DNA from: Bradyrhizobium lupini
GTDB lineage: Bacteria > Pseudomonadota > Alphaproteobacteria > Rhizobiales > Xanthobacteraceae
Direction of reading: 5' to 3'
NCBI RefSeq assembly: GCF_040939785.1
Contig: NZ_CP162553.1
Location: 4,216,001 to 4,280,000 of the forward strand
Length of the DNA stretch: 64,000 bases
The notes beneath the pieces were generated by a model. It ran no database searches, was not told where the DNA came from, and saw nothing but the letters and a program-made list of their open reading frames with translations. Both the position numbers and the translations under genes were made by a program. This document shows positions 46,763 to 56,466 of this stretch, piece by piece (position 1 is the stretch's first letter; each line of letters begins with the position of its first letter).

Positions 46763-46863
46763 GGCTCGAGCCCTCTATTGGGTAGCGGCGGCATCGCACA
46801 CAGCTTGTAGTAATCTCGGTTGAACCAGCCTCGTCGAGCGGGGCAGTGCTCACGACGAGATCG

Positions 46864-47247
46864 TCAAAGAACGCGCTTGGTCGGCTGACAGGCTAACGAA
46901 CTCTCTAAGCGCCTCATCCCCGCCTCAACTTGGGTTAGCAACGTTTGGCCAGACACACGGTCAAGTGTGAAGGAGGTTCCGCTAGTTGCAGTGGCTGTAA
47001 TTGATCGTTCGTCTGACCGCTGGACCTGGAATTGAACAGTTCTCTCTCCAGCCGGACCTAGGATGCTCGCCGCAAAGTGGGACGTGAGGCTAGCTGAGCT
47101 GGTTGCTAAATCTACGGCCAAGATGACGTAGCTCACGTCATCTGGCGGCAAGTCTAGGTTTTTGCACCGCAAGTATACAGGATCTGCTGATGCCGCAGTC
47201 GTCGCGAAAGTCATTGAGAGTGCGAAAGCCGTTGCTACCATGTTCAT
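46864..47247 (-). CDS. Secreted hypothetical protein
   Basis: 127 aa from ATG 47247 (AAAGG upstream). Signal peptide MNMVATAFALSMTFATTAAS then ADPVYLRCK. A beta-rich mature part with two Cys (YLRCKNLDL and SSLACQPTK, a possible disulfide linking the ends). No family recognised. Confidence 0.6.
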   Translation of the reverse strand: MNMVATAFALSMTFATTAASADPVYLRCKNLDLPPDDVSYVILAVDLATSSASLTSHFAASILGPAGERTVQFQVQRSDERSITATATSGTSFTLDRVSGQTLLTQVEAGMRRLESSLACQPTKRVL

Positions 47248-47329
47248 CGAAATGCCTTTCTTGAAAAGGTGTTCTGGCAGGGTCAAGCGAAAAACATTGA
47301 ACTATTCTTATGGCTCTTTGAAAGGGGCC

Positions 47330-48328
47330 TCACAGTAGCGCACCAGCGGCATTTTGGGAAAAAAGTGCTCCATCCCGTACGTACCGCGCGAGCATCGCGT
47401 CGGAAGCGTGCCGAGTTTGCGCTCTGATCTTCCCGGTTGGCACCCCGACCTGCGACGCGCTGGTCGCAAGCCCCGCGCGTAGCGAATGCCCTGAATATCC
47501 AGAGGGATCGAGACCAGCTGCGCTGACGCGCTCCCGGACGATCTCGCCAACTGCTTCGCCGGACAGGCGGCAATCATGGACCCTGCCATGGCGATTAATG
47601 GGTCGAAAGATCGGCCCTTCACTGATGCCTGAGATCGCCAGCCAGGCTTCCAGGGCGGCGATCGGGCACCACCGGCCCCGGCCGTGTGGGATGCCGATTT
47701 TCTGTCCTCGAGCCTCCTGGTCGGATTTTGAGCGCAGCAAATGAAGAATGACGCCCTGCCGGACATGTTCGGCGTGGTCCCGATTTAGGCCGACCAGCTC
47801 GGAACGACGTAACGCGCCCGCAAATCCAACCAGTAGGAGAGCCCGATCCCGGAGGTCCTTCGGCCTGTCGCCGGTTGCGTCGAGCACCTGGATCAGCTCG
47901 GTGAGCAGCAGCGGCTTAGCCTGGTGCTGGGCGCAGCCGTAGGTCCGCTTGATGCCCCTTAGTGTCGCCCGGACGAGCGCGGAGCGAGTTGGGTTGGGTA
48001 GCCCCCGGGCCTCGTGCGCTTTCGAGATCGAGGCCAAACGCCTGACCAGGGTCGCCACGCTCAGCCTGCCAGCGTTCTGGGCGAGGTGTTCGGCCAAGGT
48101 GTCAGGCGATGCGGGGATCGAACCGCCGCTCAGCTCAAATTCCCGCAGATCACTCAGGTACGCCCGGCGGCTATTCTCCGAAACACTGTTTTCGATGAAA
48201 AAGTGGGTCTCTGGAGACAGTTCGGTTGCGCGTGCAACTAATTGCATTGGAAGTTCAAAACGGTCTGCTGGGGCCGTTTTAACCTCCGATAAGTGAATAG
48301 TATCACGGGTTAGAAGCTCAGCTGACAT
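47330..48328 (-). CDS. Tyrosine recombinase (second island integrase)
   Basis: 332 aa. Core-binding domain from about 40 (SENSRRAYLSDLREFELSGG) and a catalytic domain with Arg I (FAGALRRSELVGL), Lys region (LLRSKSDQEARGQKIGI), H-x-x-R (YSGHSLRAGLATSA), the Arg/His-type position in TRHASDAML and the nucleophile Tyr in LARYVRDGALF. All catalytic residues are present. It starts inside the end of the upstream MgsA-like gene (11-bp overlap). Three decayed copies of its 3' end lie at 38-45 kb. Confidence 0.9.
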   Translation of the reverse strand: MSAELLTRDTIHLSEVKTAPADRFELPMQLVARATELSPETHFFIENSVSENSRRAYLSDLREFELSGGSIPASPDTLAEHLAQNAGRLSVATLVRRLASISKAHEARGLPNPTRSALVRATLRGIKRTYGCAQHQAKPLLLTELIQVLDATGDRPKDLRDRALLLVGFAGALRRSELVGLNRDHAEHVRQGVILHLLRSKSDQEARGQKIGIPHGRGRWCPIAALEAWLAISGISEGPIFRPINRHGRVHDCRLSGEAVGEIVRERVSAAGLDPSGYSGHSLRAGLATSASQVGVPTGKIRAQTRHASDAMLARYVRDGALFSQNAAGALL

Positions 48329-49418
48329 GGCTCGATGCCTCCATCAGCTGGGCGCGGATCGCGTTCAGCTCGCCCAGATCAGCTCGCGCGAGCGCCAGGA
48401 TTTCGGTCGCATCTGGGCAGTGCTGGCCGTTGCACTCGTAGTCGGTCGCCCGGCGCAGTTCGTCAGCTAGCGGCCACCGCAGTCGGCGCTGAACGCATTG
48501 CCCTTCGAGCCGGAAGATAATCGTCCCCAAGAACTCGACCCGCTTGCGTGGTGGAATGTGCAGTCGGACCCATCGGGCGCTCCGAGTTGATCCCTCGATA
48601 AACTTGGCGAGCACGGCTCTGCCAGGGCGGGTGTAGAGGTCAATACACCAGCCTGGAATTGGTCCCACCATCACCTCTGCTGGCATGTCGTCGTCTTTCA
48701 TGCTCGTCAATTCCAGCTGCAGATGAGGCGCAAGCAGCGCCATCAAGATCGGCAGCACCTCGCCGCTGCGCCGGTAGCCCTCGTGGGCGATCTCGACCAG
48801 ATCAGCAGGCAAGATTTCACCGAGGGCGGCGAACAGCGAAACGATATCGCCACGTCGTCGGGTAAGCCGAGGTGAGGGGCGGCGATCTGTGCCGAGCAGA
48901 AACCACGCTGCCAGCGCTCTCACCGCCCAACGCTCGGAGGTGGTGAGCACCTCGATCAGTTGTTGCGTGGTGCTGAAACCCAGCTCCATGCGATGGCTCT
49001 CGTACAGGGGATGGTTCTCTGCCACAAGCAAGAGATCATCCGCGCCTCGGCATTTAGTCGCCTCCGCCATCTTGGTTGTGAGATAGCTGGCGACCGCCCA
49101 CTCACCCCCGAGCGGTGCTCGCACTCTCTTGCCCGCCATGGCGGCCGTTACCAGCTTCACCAGGTCGAGATGACCTAGACCGACGTCCTCGAATGCTATG
49201 CAAGCCAACCTGCGCCACAGCCGCTCCGGCGATTGTTGAAGGAGGGTCGTCGCCGCCTGGAGCGCCAGATCGGTTCGCCCGCGTCGAATTGCCTTCTGGA
49301 TCGCTGACATTGCGATCCAATCCGACGTTTGCAGCGGCTGTGGCGACGGAGGCTGGAAATTGCCAACCGCGATCTCTAGATGATGCCCGGCAGATTGAAT
49401 GCCTTTGATTTTGTCCAT
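48318..49418 (-). CDS. MgsA/RarA C-terminal-like protein coupled to recombinase
   Basis: 366 aa from ATG 49418, with AGGAGG ideally placed; the frame extends to 49643 but is not needed. Residues 34-125 (SAIQKAIRRGRTDLALQAAT then RLACIAFEDVGLGHLDLVKL) resemble the C-terminal domain of the AAA+ ATPase MgsA/RarA, which acts at stalled forks. The AAA+ module itself is missing: no Walker motifs occur. The C-terminal 200 residues are unknown. It forms a two-gene operon with the recombinase. Confidence 0.6.
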   Translation of the reverse strand: MDKIKGIQSAGHHLEIAVGNFQPPSPQPLQTSDWIAMSAIQKAIRRGRTDLALQAATTLLQQSPERLWRRLACIAFEDVGLGHLDLVKLVTAAMAGKRVRAPLGGEWAVASYLTTKMAEATKCRGADDLLLVAENHPLYESHRMELGFSTTQQLIEVLTTSERWAVRALAAWFLLGTDRRPSPRLTRRRGDIVSLFAALGEILPADLVEIAHEGYRRSGEVLPILMALLAPHLQLELTSMKDDDMPAEVMVGPIPGWCIDLYTRPGRAVLAKFIEGSTRSARWVRLHIPPRKRVEFLGTIIFRLEGQCVQRRLRWPLADELRRATDYECNGQHCPDATEILALARADLGELNAIRAQLMEASSHVS

Positions 49419-49732
49419 TGCTCTCCTCCTTGAGTTGAGGGGAGCGAAAACAAGTTGCCCGCTATTAACGATGGACCTGTTGCCGGTCATGTAAAGAGAA
49501 AGCTCGGCAAAATCAGCGGAGTAAGCTCCGGGAAGGAGCGCGAGCGCGCCTCGTAAGTCCGCGTCACATGCCTCGACGTCTGCGGCCCCCCCCCCGCGAC
49601 CCTGAGCGTGGATGAGACCACGTCCAATGGTGTGGTGCAGCACATCTCGTCGTGCATCATTTTCTGATTGCCGTCATAGGCTTTGCCGCCGCCGAACGGC
49701 GGCCTATTTGAAGTTCATTCAGGAGAAGCGCC
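49419..49732. other. Intergenic region, no gene seen
   Basis: Contains the shared upstream region of two divergent genes, a C-rich run (GGCCCCCCCCCCGCG at about 49590) and a small hairpin GCCGCCGAACGGCGGC at 49688-49703. I see no coding sequence. Confidence 0.4.
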
Positions 49733-50181
49733 ATGCGATTGTTTTCCGCCCTCCTTTTTATACTGGCTTCACTTGTCCTCCCCGTAACTGCTGCCGATGA
49801 TCAGAGCAATCAGGAAGTCGTCAAAATTGCTGTTTCTTTTACAGAGAACTTTGACAAGCAGAATAGTGCTGGGATCGGCGCTCTTTTCACAAAAGACGGA
49901 GTGTTCGTGAACCCTACAGGCGCGCACACTGATGTTGCTCAGTTTTATGCGGAGGCCTTTAAGGCGGGTATCGACCGGATAGAGATCACAGTGAAGCAGG
50001 CAGCGGCGGTTGGCGCCGACGCTATGATCGGAATGGGTGAGTACCGGACCAGCGGAAAGGCCCCATCGGGTGCAGCCATTAGCGAGACGGGGCTTTGGAC
50101 GGGAACATACGTCCGCGACGGGGGGTGTGGAAAATCAGAATGCTCACCGGGCTTCCCAAAGCACCCCACCTAAGTGACTAG
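49733..50181 (+). pseudogene. Secreted SnoaL/NTF2-like protein (DUF4440 type), 3' frameshift
   Basis: Signal peptide MRLFSALLFILASLVLPVTA, then an NTF2-like domain (FDKQNSAGIGALFTKDGVFV and GMGEYRTSGKAPSGAAISET). The usual ending W-K-I-R-M-L-T appears only in another frame (VWKIRMLTGLPKAP, stop 50181) after a run of six G at about 50119-50124; in the observed frame the end reads GCGKSECSPGFPKHPT (stop 50173). Family members bind small ligands or act as weak isomerases. The indel is in a homopolymer, so a read error is possible. Confidence 0.75.
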
Positions 50182-50440
50182 TGTCGAGAGGCGGCGGCGC
50201 TCAAGCGTCGTCACCAACGTGGCAGGCTCAGAGGCTGTCCGGGGCCGCAAACCGAATTTGGGCGGAAGCTACAAGGTTTGGGTGCGCGTCCCTGGTGACA
50301 AGAACTGGTATTCGCCGGAAGACATTTCGGGCGTTCGCCGCTATCTCCCCACTGATGAGCATCTTCGGGTGCTAAAGCGCGATCCCGGCAAGCTGCAGAT
50401 CGAGAGACTGCCATTACCAGCCGCGAGCAAGACTACGTGA
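50174..50440 (+). CDS. Hypothetical small protein
   Basis: 88 aa from GTG 50174; basic start, then KVWVRVPGDKNWYSPEDISG and LRVLKRDPGKLQIERLPLPA. Not recognised. Its stop overlaps the GTG of the next frame (GTGA), which is weak support for both being genes. Confidence 0.3.
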   Translation: MTSVERRRRSSVVTNVAGSEAVRGRKPNLGGSYKVWVRVPGDKNWYSPEDISGVRRYLPTDEHLRVLKRDPGKLQIERLPLPAASKTT

Positions 50441-50643
50441 GAACCTGCTTCTTCAAATTGAAGCGCGCTAAACTTATCCCATTCCCAAGAGACGGTTGGC
50501 CGGAGGCACCCGACAAGCAGGGCGTCTATGTAATCTATGCGCCTCGTTCCCCGAAGGTTGTCCATGTGGGCAGGACTACGGTCGTGCCTCAGTTTGAAAG
50601 TCTCAGTTTTGTGGCCGACGCTGGAGCACCGCAGCGGGATTAG
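50437..50643 (+). pseudogene. GIY-YIG domain N-terminal fragment
   Basis: QGVYVIYAPRSPKVVHVGRT has the GIY-YIG spacing (GVYVIY, then VHVGRT). After this point the expected Arg/Glu-containing rest of the domain is absent and the frame ends at 50643 inside the oppositely oriented Abi-like gene. Probably truncated by the recombination that placed that gene here. Confidence 0.5.
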
Positions 50644-51270
50644 ATAATTCGGACACAAGCCACAATGTCTCAGGGCACATCCATTGCAACAATGTCCGGA
50701 TATTCTTGTATTCCTGTGTTGGCGCCTTATCGAAAATTGCGTAATGATGCATCACCGCATTTCGAAATTTTCGAAGACGCTCCAGTCTCATGTAGACGTC
50801 GTTACGGCCAAGGCCTTTCGGGAGGTGGGGAAAGGCAGCACCGATACCGTCACACCAGAGAATGAATTGAAGCCTTTTGCCGAGCAGGTTCTGCCAAAAA
50901 CCGAATGACATCCCGGCCACAACGTGGTCAGCCGCGAATGCGAGCCCGCGCTTTTGGCGCTCATCTGCGGCCACTTTGGCGATTTCATTTTTGTGCCGAT
51001 CCGGAATTGCCCCGTGAACCGGGGCTCGTCAAACCACTCGTTTCCGTAAAGGATGGTTAACCGTTGGTGGATAGAGTTCCTTAAAGAAACCTCGGAAAAT
51101 TGAAGAGGGATATAGAACTCTTCGCAGAGTCGCGCGTTCCATACATATAGTCTAAGCGCATGATATTTATCGCCTTTCGATGCTCCAACGTAACGCGCTA
51201 GCCGCGCCGGAGACATGGTGGCTTCGAGGGCAGACAGCACTTTCGGCAGCGGCGAAAAGGGGTATTGCAT
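50603..51270 (-). pseudogene. Abi-like protein (Abi_2-type), frameshifted
   Basis: First frame from 51270: SPARLARYVGASKGDKYHAL, LRLYVWNARLCEEFYIPLQF and SEVSLRNSIHQRL. At an A5 run near 50990 the frame changes to EIAKVAADERQKRGL, VVAGMSFGFWQNLLGKRLQF and RLERLRKFRNAVMHH, ending at 50603. The R-N-A-V-M-H-H motif is HEPN-like. The order of blocks matches Abi-like proteins, some of which stop phage growth. Joined length is about 222 aa. One base in the A run would repair it. Confidence 0.75.
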
Positions 51271-51355
51271 CGCGACTCGGCTGTTAGTAAGTAATCAGGA
51301 CGTGCCGTGGGGCTGGATCACTGCGCTAACGCGCATATCTCCTACGGACAAAAGC

Positions 51356-51389
51356 GGGCCGGACCTTCGGGTGCCGGCCTTCTATTTTT
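51356..51389 (+). terminator. Rho-independent terminator-like hairpin
   Basis: GGGCCGGACCTTCGGGTGCC then GGCC forms a GGCCGG-x/x-CCGGCC stem followed by TTCTATTTTT. It lies between the Abi-like gene and the IS remnant; the transcript it would end is unclear. Confidence 0.5.
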
Positions 51390-51419
51390 GTGCCGCAACT
51401 GCCGGCAATGTCAAAGACT

Positions 51420-51861
51420 TCATGCGGATGTAAGTTGCTTTTTCTTGTATGGTCCCCGCTTCTTAGCCGGACCTTCCCGCCGGTCGATCAGCGTAACAAT
51501 GTCGCTCATTTTCAGCGGTGACGAAACAAGGCCGGCCGCCATTGCCGGCGTGAGCCCCTTGAGTGACTTGTGGGCCTTGATGAAATTGTACCAGACGAAA
51601 TAGAGCGACAGCGCGCTCCAGATAGGAGGTGGAGACGTGCGCCATGTCGGGCGATCCAAGGATCAGGTCTTTATCGATCCCGATCAGCTTGGCCGGGCTG
51701 TAACGCTTCTGAGCCTGCTGGTCGCTGCCGTAGATCCTCACCAGCATCCCGTAATCAATGCCGTCCGCGCCGAAGGTCTCACTAACTGCGTTCAAGTAGG
51801 CCCTGTGCCCGTCCGTGGTGAGCTGGACGCAGTTGGCAAGGCGAGGCTTCAAATCCTCCAT
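51420..51861 (-). pseudogene. IS1-like transposase remnant
   Basis: Frame 1 reads LTTDGHRAYLNAVSETFGAD, IDYGMLVRIYG and HVSTSYLER. Frame 2 continues SLYFVWYNFIKAHKSLKGLT then PAMAAGLVS. The block between SYLER and the WYNF segment (about 30 codons in intact relatives) is deleted at about 51615, and the N-terminal half is missing. A dead IS fragment; no terminal repeats found. Confidence 0.8.
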
Positions 51862-52028
51862 GAGCGCACTGGCGCAGCGCGGCTTGCTCCGCCAGCCTTG
51901 CCGCCCCGCGCCCGATTCGGCCCTTTGCCGGGCGTATCCTCAACCTCGCCGGTCGCGATCCTGCCGATCAGCACGGCGTTCTGCACGGTGTCGGCGTGGC
52001 GCTTCTCGCCTTTAGGTCTTCCGGGCAT
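51849..52028 (-). pseudogene. Small basic protein truncated by the IS remnant
   Basis: MPGRPKGEKRHADTVQNAVL then IGRIATGEVEDTPGKGPNRA and RGGKAGGASRAAPVRS, 59 aa. This resembles small basic RNA-binding-like proteins common in Rhizobiales, whose Lys/Ala-rich tail is here replaced by transposase sequence. Confidence 0.5.
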
Positions 52029-52270
52029 TCGGTTATGCCCCGTCCACCTCGGTACAAGCGAGTGACCCAGCTCGTGGCAACTCGCGTTTCGGACTTGCTC
52101 AACAACTCAATTTGGCCCGGTCCCTGAAAACGGCTCATGCAACTGCATCCTGGGTCTCTAATCACCGGCATTCTGAAGGCGGTTTTCGAAGGGTGCTTCT
52201 GGACCATCCGCTAGACAGATTGTCTCGCCCGGACGATCATGGATAGCCCGAGCGAACCTGGAGCGCCGCC

Positions 52271-55200
52271 ATGGAGATGCGAGGTTGGCTGCGGAGGCTT
52301 GGCCTCGAACAATATGAGGCGGCATTCCGCCAGAATGAGATCGACGAGACGGTCCTGCCGACCTTGACAGCGGAGGACTTGAAGGACCTTGGTGTCGAGC
52401 TTGTAGGGCATCGTCGTAAGCTGCTGGACGCGATTGCTAGCCTCCGCGCCGAAGCCGCGTCAGCGTCGGTACCCCGGCCCACCGAAACGGCGGAAAGAGC
52501 TGCTGAGCGGCGCCAAGTGACCGTGATGTTTTCGGACCTTGTAGGCTCGACTGCGCTCTCCGCGCGGATGGACCCGGAGGACCTGCGCGAGGTCATTTCA
52601 GCCTATCAGAAGTGCGTCGCTGAGATCGTTCGCCGCGCGGCTGGCTTCGTGGCAAAATATATGGGCGACGGCGTGCTCATTTATTTCGGCTATCCGGAGG
52701 CGCACGAGGACGACGCAGAACGTTCCGTCCGCGCAGCATTGGAGATGATTGCTGCCGTCGGTGCACTCAAGGTTTCCGTCCCGCTGCAGACACGCATCGG
52801 TATTGCTACCGGGTTGGTCGTTGTGGGCGACCTGATCGGCTCAGGGGAAGCGCAGGAGCGTGGCATCATCGGAGAAACGCCCAATCTCGCGGCACGTCTG
52901 CAAGCCTTGGCTGAACCGAACTCCGTTGTCATTGCCGAGAGCACCCGGAAGCTCCTGGGCAACCTGTTTGAATTGACGGACCTTGGGCCGCAGGAACTCA
53001 AGGGGATCGCCCGAGCAATGCGAGCCTTCGCCGTGCTGCAGGCAAGCCCTATCGAGAGCCGCTTTGAGGCGATGCACCCCAGCGGGCTGACTGCTCTGAT
53101 CGGACGAGAAGAAGAACTTGAGCTGCTTTTGCGCCGCTGGGCGAGAGCAAAAGTGGGCGCAGGACAGGTGGTGCTCCTATCGGGCGAGGCTGGAATAGGC
53201 AAATCGCGCCTCACGGCGGCCTTTATGGAAACAGTCGCAAAGGAAGCCCACACGGGTTTGCGCTATTTCTGCTCGCCTCAGCACACGGACAGTCCGCTCC
53301 ATCCAATCATCGGACAGATGGAGCGTGCTGCTGGAGTTGGGCGTGACGATCAGCCCCTTACCAAGCTCGACAAGATAGACACCCTGCTGGGGCAGAGCTT
53401 GACGTCGCGCCAACATATCGCGCTCCTCACCGAAATGCTTTCCCTGCCGAACGACGGACGATACCCCCATCTGGAGCTAACTGCGCCGCAGCGCCGACAA
53501 AAGACGTTTGAGGCGCTAACCGCACGACTTGAGGCTTTATCCAAGTCCAGTCCGGTCCTGATGATCTTCGAGGACGTGCATTGGATCGATCCGACGAGCC
53601 TTGAAGCACTCAGTCGTACGATCGATGGGTTAAAAAATCTTCGGGTGCTGCTGATTGTCACGTACCGGCCCGAATTCGAGCCGCCATGGATTGGAACGCC
53701 ATACGTCGCCGCAGTGCATCTGAACCGCCTCGGCGAGGACGAGAGCAAGGCCATAATCGACCGCGTCTCTGGAAATGCCCAAATTCCAGCGGACATTAGA
53801 CAGGACATCATCGAGCGCACCGATGGCATACCCCTCTTCGTCGAGGAGATGACCAAAGCGGTAATGGAGGCGGGCGAGAACGGTGCTGAGCGATCGGCTG
53901 CGAGTATTCCCTCACCGCTGGCCGCCGTTCCTCCGAGCCTCCATGCCTCGCTGATGGCACGGCTTGATCGGCTCGGGTCACTCGCAAAGGAAACGGCTCA
54001 AGTTGGTGCCGCCATTGGTCGGGAGTTCTCCTACGAGCTGCTCCTGCCAGTGGGGCAGCGAAACTCGGCTGAGCTGGATGAAGCCCTGAACCAGCTTGTA
54101 TCCGCCGAATTGATCTTCAGGCGCGGAATGCCGCCACACGCGGAATACACCTTTAAGCATGCCCTGGTGCAAGATGCCGCTTACGGCACGTTGCTGCGGG
54201 GACCCCGTCAGGAGCTGCATGCACGAATTGCTGAAGTGCTCGAACAGCTATTTCCCGAGCGCACCCATATCGAACCCGAGCTGTTGGCGCGCCATTTCAC
54301 AAATGCCGGGCACGCGGACCGTGCTATTCCATACTGGTTAAAGGCCGGACGGCGTGCGGCTGAACGATCCGCCGACGAAGAGGCAGTGCGTCATCTCAAA
54401 CGGGGCCTTGAGATGTTGATGACGTTACCGCATTCGGCACAGAAGGACAGGCAGGAACTCGACTATCAGCTTGCCTTGGGCACGCCTTTGGCGGCTCAAC
54501 ATGGGTATGGCAACCCGGTCGTCGGAGCTGCGCGTGATCGCGCGATTGCGCTCTGTGAACGATTAGGCGACACCCAGCACCTGTTGCCATGCCTTTATGG
54601 TCAGTATGCCTATTGCATAGCCAGCGGCAGGATTTCCAAAGCACTTGAGTATTCGGAGCGGTGCCAATCGCTGGCCGCGCAGACGGGCGATCGCGTGGCG
54701 AAACTGATTGCATACCGCGCGATGGGCGCATCGCTGCTAGAAGTGGGCGACTTAGAGACGGCAAAAGCGCAGCTGGAACAAATGCTAGCAATCGACCGGA
54801 TCGAAATGGACCAAGCTCTTTCGGTGCTTTACCTCACCGATCCACATGCGTCAGGTCTTGCCTATTTGGCACTGAGCCTGTGGGCCCTGGGATACCCCGA
54901 CAAGGCAGTCGCAGCACGCGAAAAAGGCAATTAAATATGCCCTGGATGCACAACACGCAAATACCAGTGGCGTCGTTGGCATCTACGCTGGCGCACAGTT
55001 GTCTGTGCTGCTCGGCAACACGCGGGACATCAACAAGTATGTTGATAGCTTAAACGCACAACTCGGACCGCGCATGCCACTGTGGGCAACTAGCTGCGGG
55101 AAAATATTAACTGGTTGGGCCATCGGGGGCGCAGACCAGCTGGAAGACGGCATTGCTCTGGTGAAACAGGGAATACATGCCGCCAAAGAACAGGTTCGAT

Positions 55201-55607
55201 TTCATTCCCCGCACTACCATTCCCTCCTTGCAATCCTGCAAGCACGTGCGGGATATATGCAGGACAGCCTGGTCGCGATCAGCAATGCCAAGGAGCTCAT
55301 TCTCGAAACGGGCGAGTTTCTCTGGCAAGCTGACGTACTTAGAATTGAGGGTGAACTCCGACTGCTTTTTGGAGCATCCGCGAACCAAGCAGAAGCAAGC
55401 CTGTTTGAAGCGCTCGAAGTCGCCCGCAAGCAGCGGGCAAAATCGTTCGAGTTACGCGCCGCGATGAGCATGGCGCGGCTGTGGCGTGATCAAGGGAAGC
55501 GGCACGAGGCCCGAGAACTTCTCGCTCCAGTCTACGGCTGGTTCACGGAGGGCTTCGACACCCTGGACCTCAAGCAGGCCAAGGCTTTACTCGACGAGTT
55601 GGCGTAA
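52271..55607 (+). pseudogene. SAM-cyclase-ATPase-TPR signalling protein, one frameshift
   Basis: First frame (52271-54934, 887 aa): SAM-like domain 1-60, class III adenylate/guanylate cyclase 82-235 with metal Asp89 (FSDLVGS) and Asp133 (MGDGVLIYFG), an AAA-type ATPase with Walker A GEAGIGKS (305-312) and FEDVHWIDP, then TPR-like helices. It stops after AAREKGN at an A5 run (about 54922). The next frame continues KAIKYALDAQ, VGIYAGAQLSVLLGNTRDIN and further TPRs to 55607. Joined, about 1,110 aa, the usual size for this architecture. ATG 52271 has GGAG 8 bases upstream. Confidence 0.85.
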
Positions 55608-56008
55608 GCTCATTGTCGCGGAGTGTCTCTGGGTCGGGCTACTTGTCGCCGCCGTATGCTCCAGGGACATTGGGCTTGTCCTCTTACGTATCTGCACTTG
55701 CGGGACAGATTAGAAGCCTTGCCTGGGGAGTGATTTCACCGCAGCTCAATGCGTTGATTTGCTGATTGAATTTGGCTCAATCATCGGGGGTGAAGCATCG
55801 TTGCCACTCAGGTCGGCCGTGTCTCAAGCCCTGTCTCGAACTGGCCTCAAAGGGCCTGGGCGAGATCGGCGAACAGGCGGGATGTTCGCTCATATACTTT
55901 GCCTTCCTCGAGTGCGGAGCTGAGATGGTGCAAGCGAAGCCGGCGCGAAAGAGTAGGCCCGCTTCGGCGGAAGCCTTTTCATTTCTCGATGCTCCGCTCA
56001 CCCGGTCG
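55608..56008. other. Intergenic region, no gene seen
   Basis: About 400 bp without a supported frame. Short ORFs present on both strands have no family match I can recognise and no ribosome site. Confidence 0.4.
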
Positions 56009-56425
56009 TTAACTGCCGCCGGGATCGTCGCTACTCGTCAGGCCATCGTGGCCGACTAAGAGGTGCTGCTGGAGGAGCCGGAGGATGCGAAATTGCGCAT
56101 GGATACAGCCGGGCCGTTTTGGCTGCGGGTACGCATCTGTAGGTACTTCAGAGGCCAGAAAGCCAAAGTAGCGCTGACGTATTCTTCGAACTTCGCTTCC
56201 CGTTACTTTTTTGTTGCTCAGTTCATGCGCTCTTGTCTCCGTGAATTTTTTGATGTCCTTTTCAAGGTTGTGTTCGTCTTTGCAGTGTCGCAAAATGAGA
56301 ACAAGCAGGTCGCTGGCGAAATTCGCTTCGTCTCTCGTCGGCTGAACCGTGCCGGTCCCGTCTACAAAAAATCTGATGAGCTCTTTCTGTTTCTTCCAAG
56401 TAAGAAGTTGTTCGGATGCATTCAT
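56009..56425 (-). CDS. Hypothetical protein next to Rep-like gene
   Basis: 138 aa from ATG 56425 with GGAG 7 bases upstream. Charged and helical (MNASEQLLTWKKQKELIRFF then DEANFASDLLVLILRHCKDE); no family recognised. It is 41 bp downstream of the Rep-like gene on the same strand and may be co-transcribed. Confidence 0.5.
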   Translation of the reverse strand: MNASEQLLTWKKQKELIRFFVDGTGTVQPTRDEANFASDLLVLILRHCKDEHNLEKDIKKFTETRAHELSNKKVTGSEVRRIRQRYFGFLASEVPTDAYPQPKRPGCIHAQFRILRLLQQHLLVGHDGLTSSDDPGGS

Positions 56426-56466
56426 GTTTGGTCTCCATAATCCTGGCGACGAGCGAGAAGCAGAGT

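Noticed and set aside
49688-49703. Hairpin as a terminator
   Set aside because: Only 7 bp stem with a two-base loop and a weak T stretch; it lies upstream of a gene on its own strand rather than after one.
55766-56059. 97-aa plus-strand frame
   Set aside because: No ribosome site, no recognisable family, and it overlaps the end of the better supported minus-strand gene at 56009.
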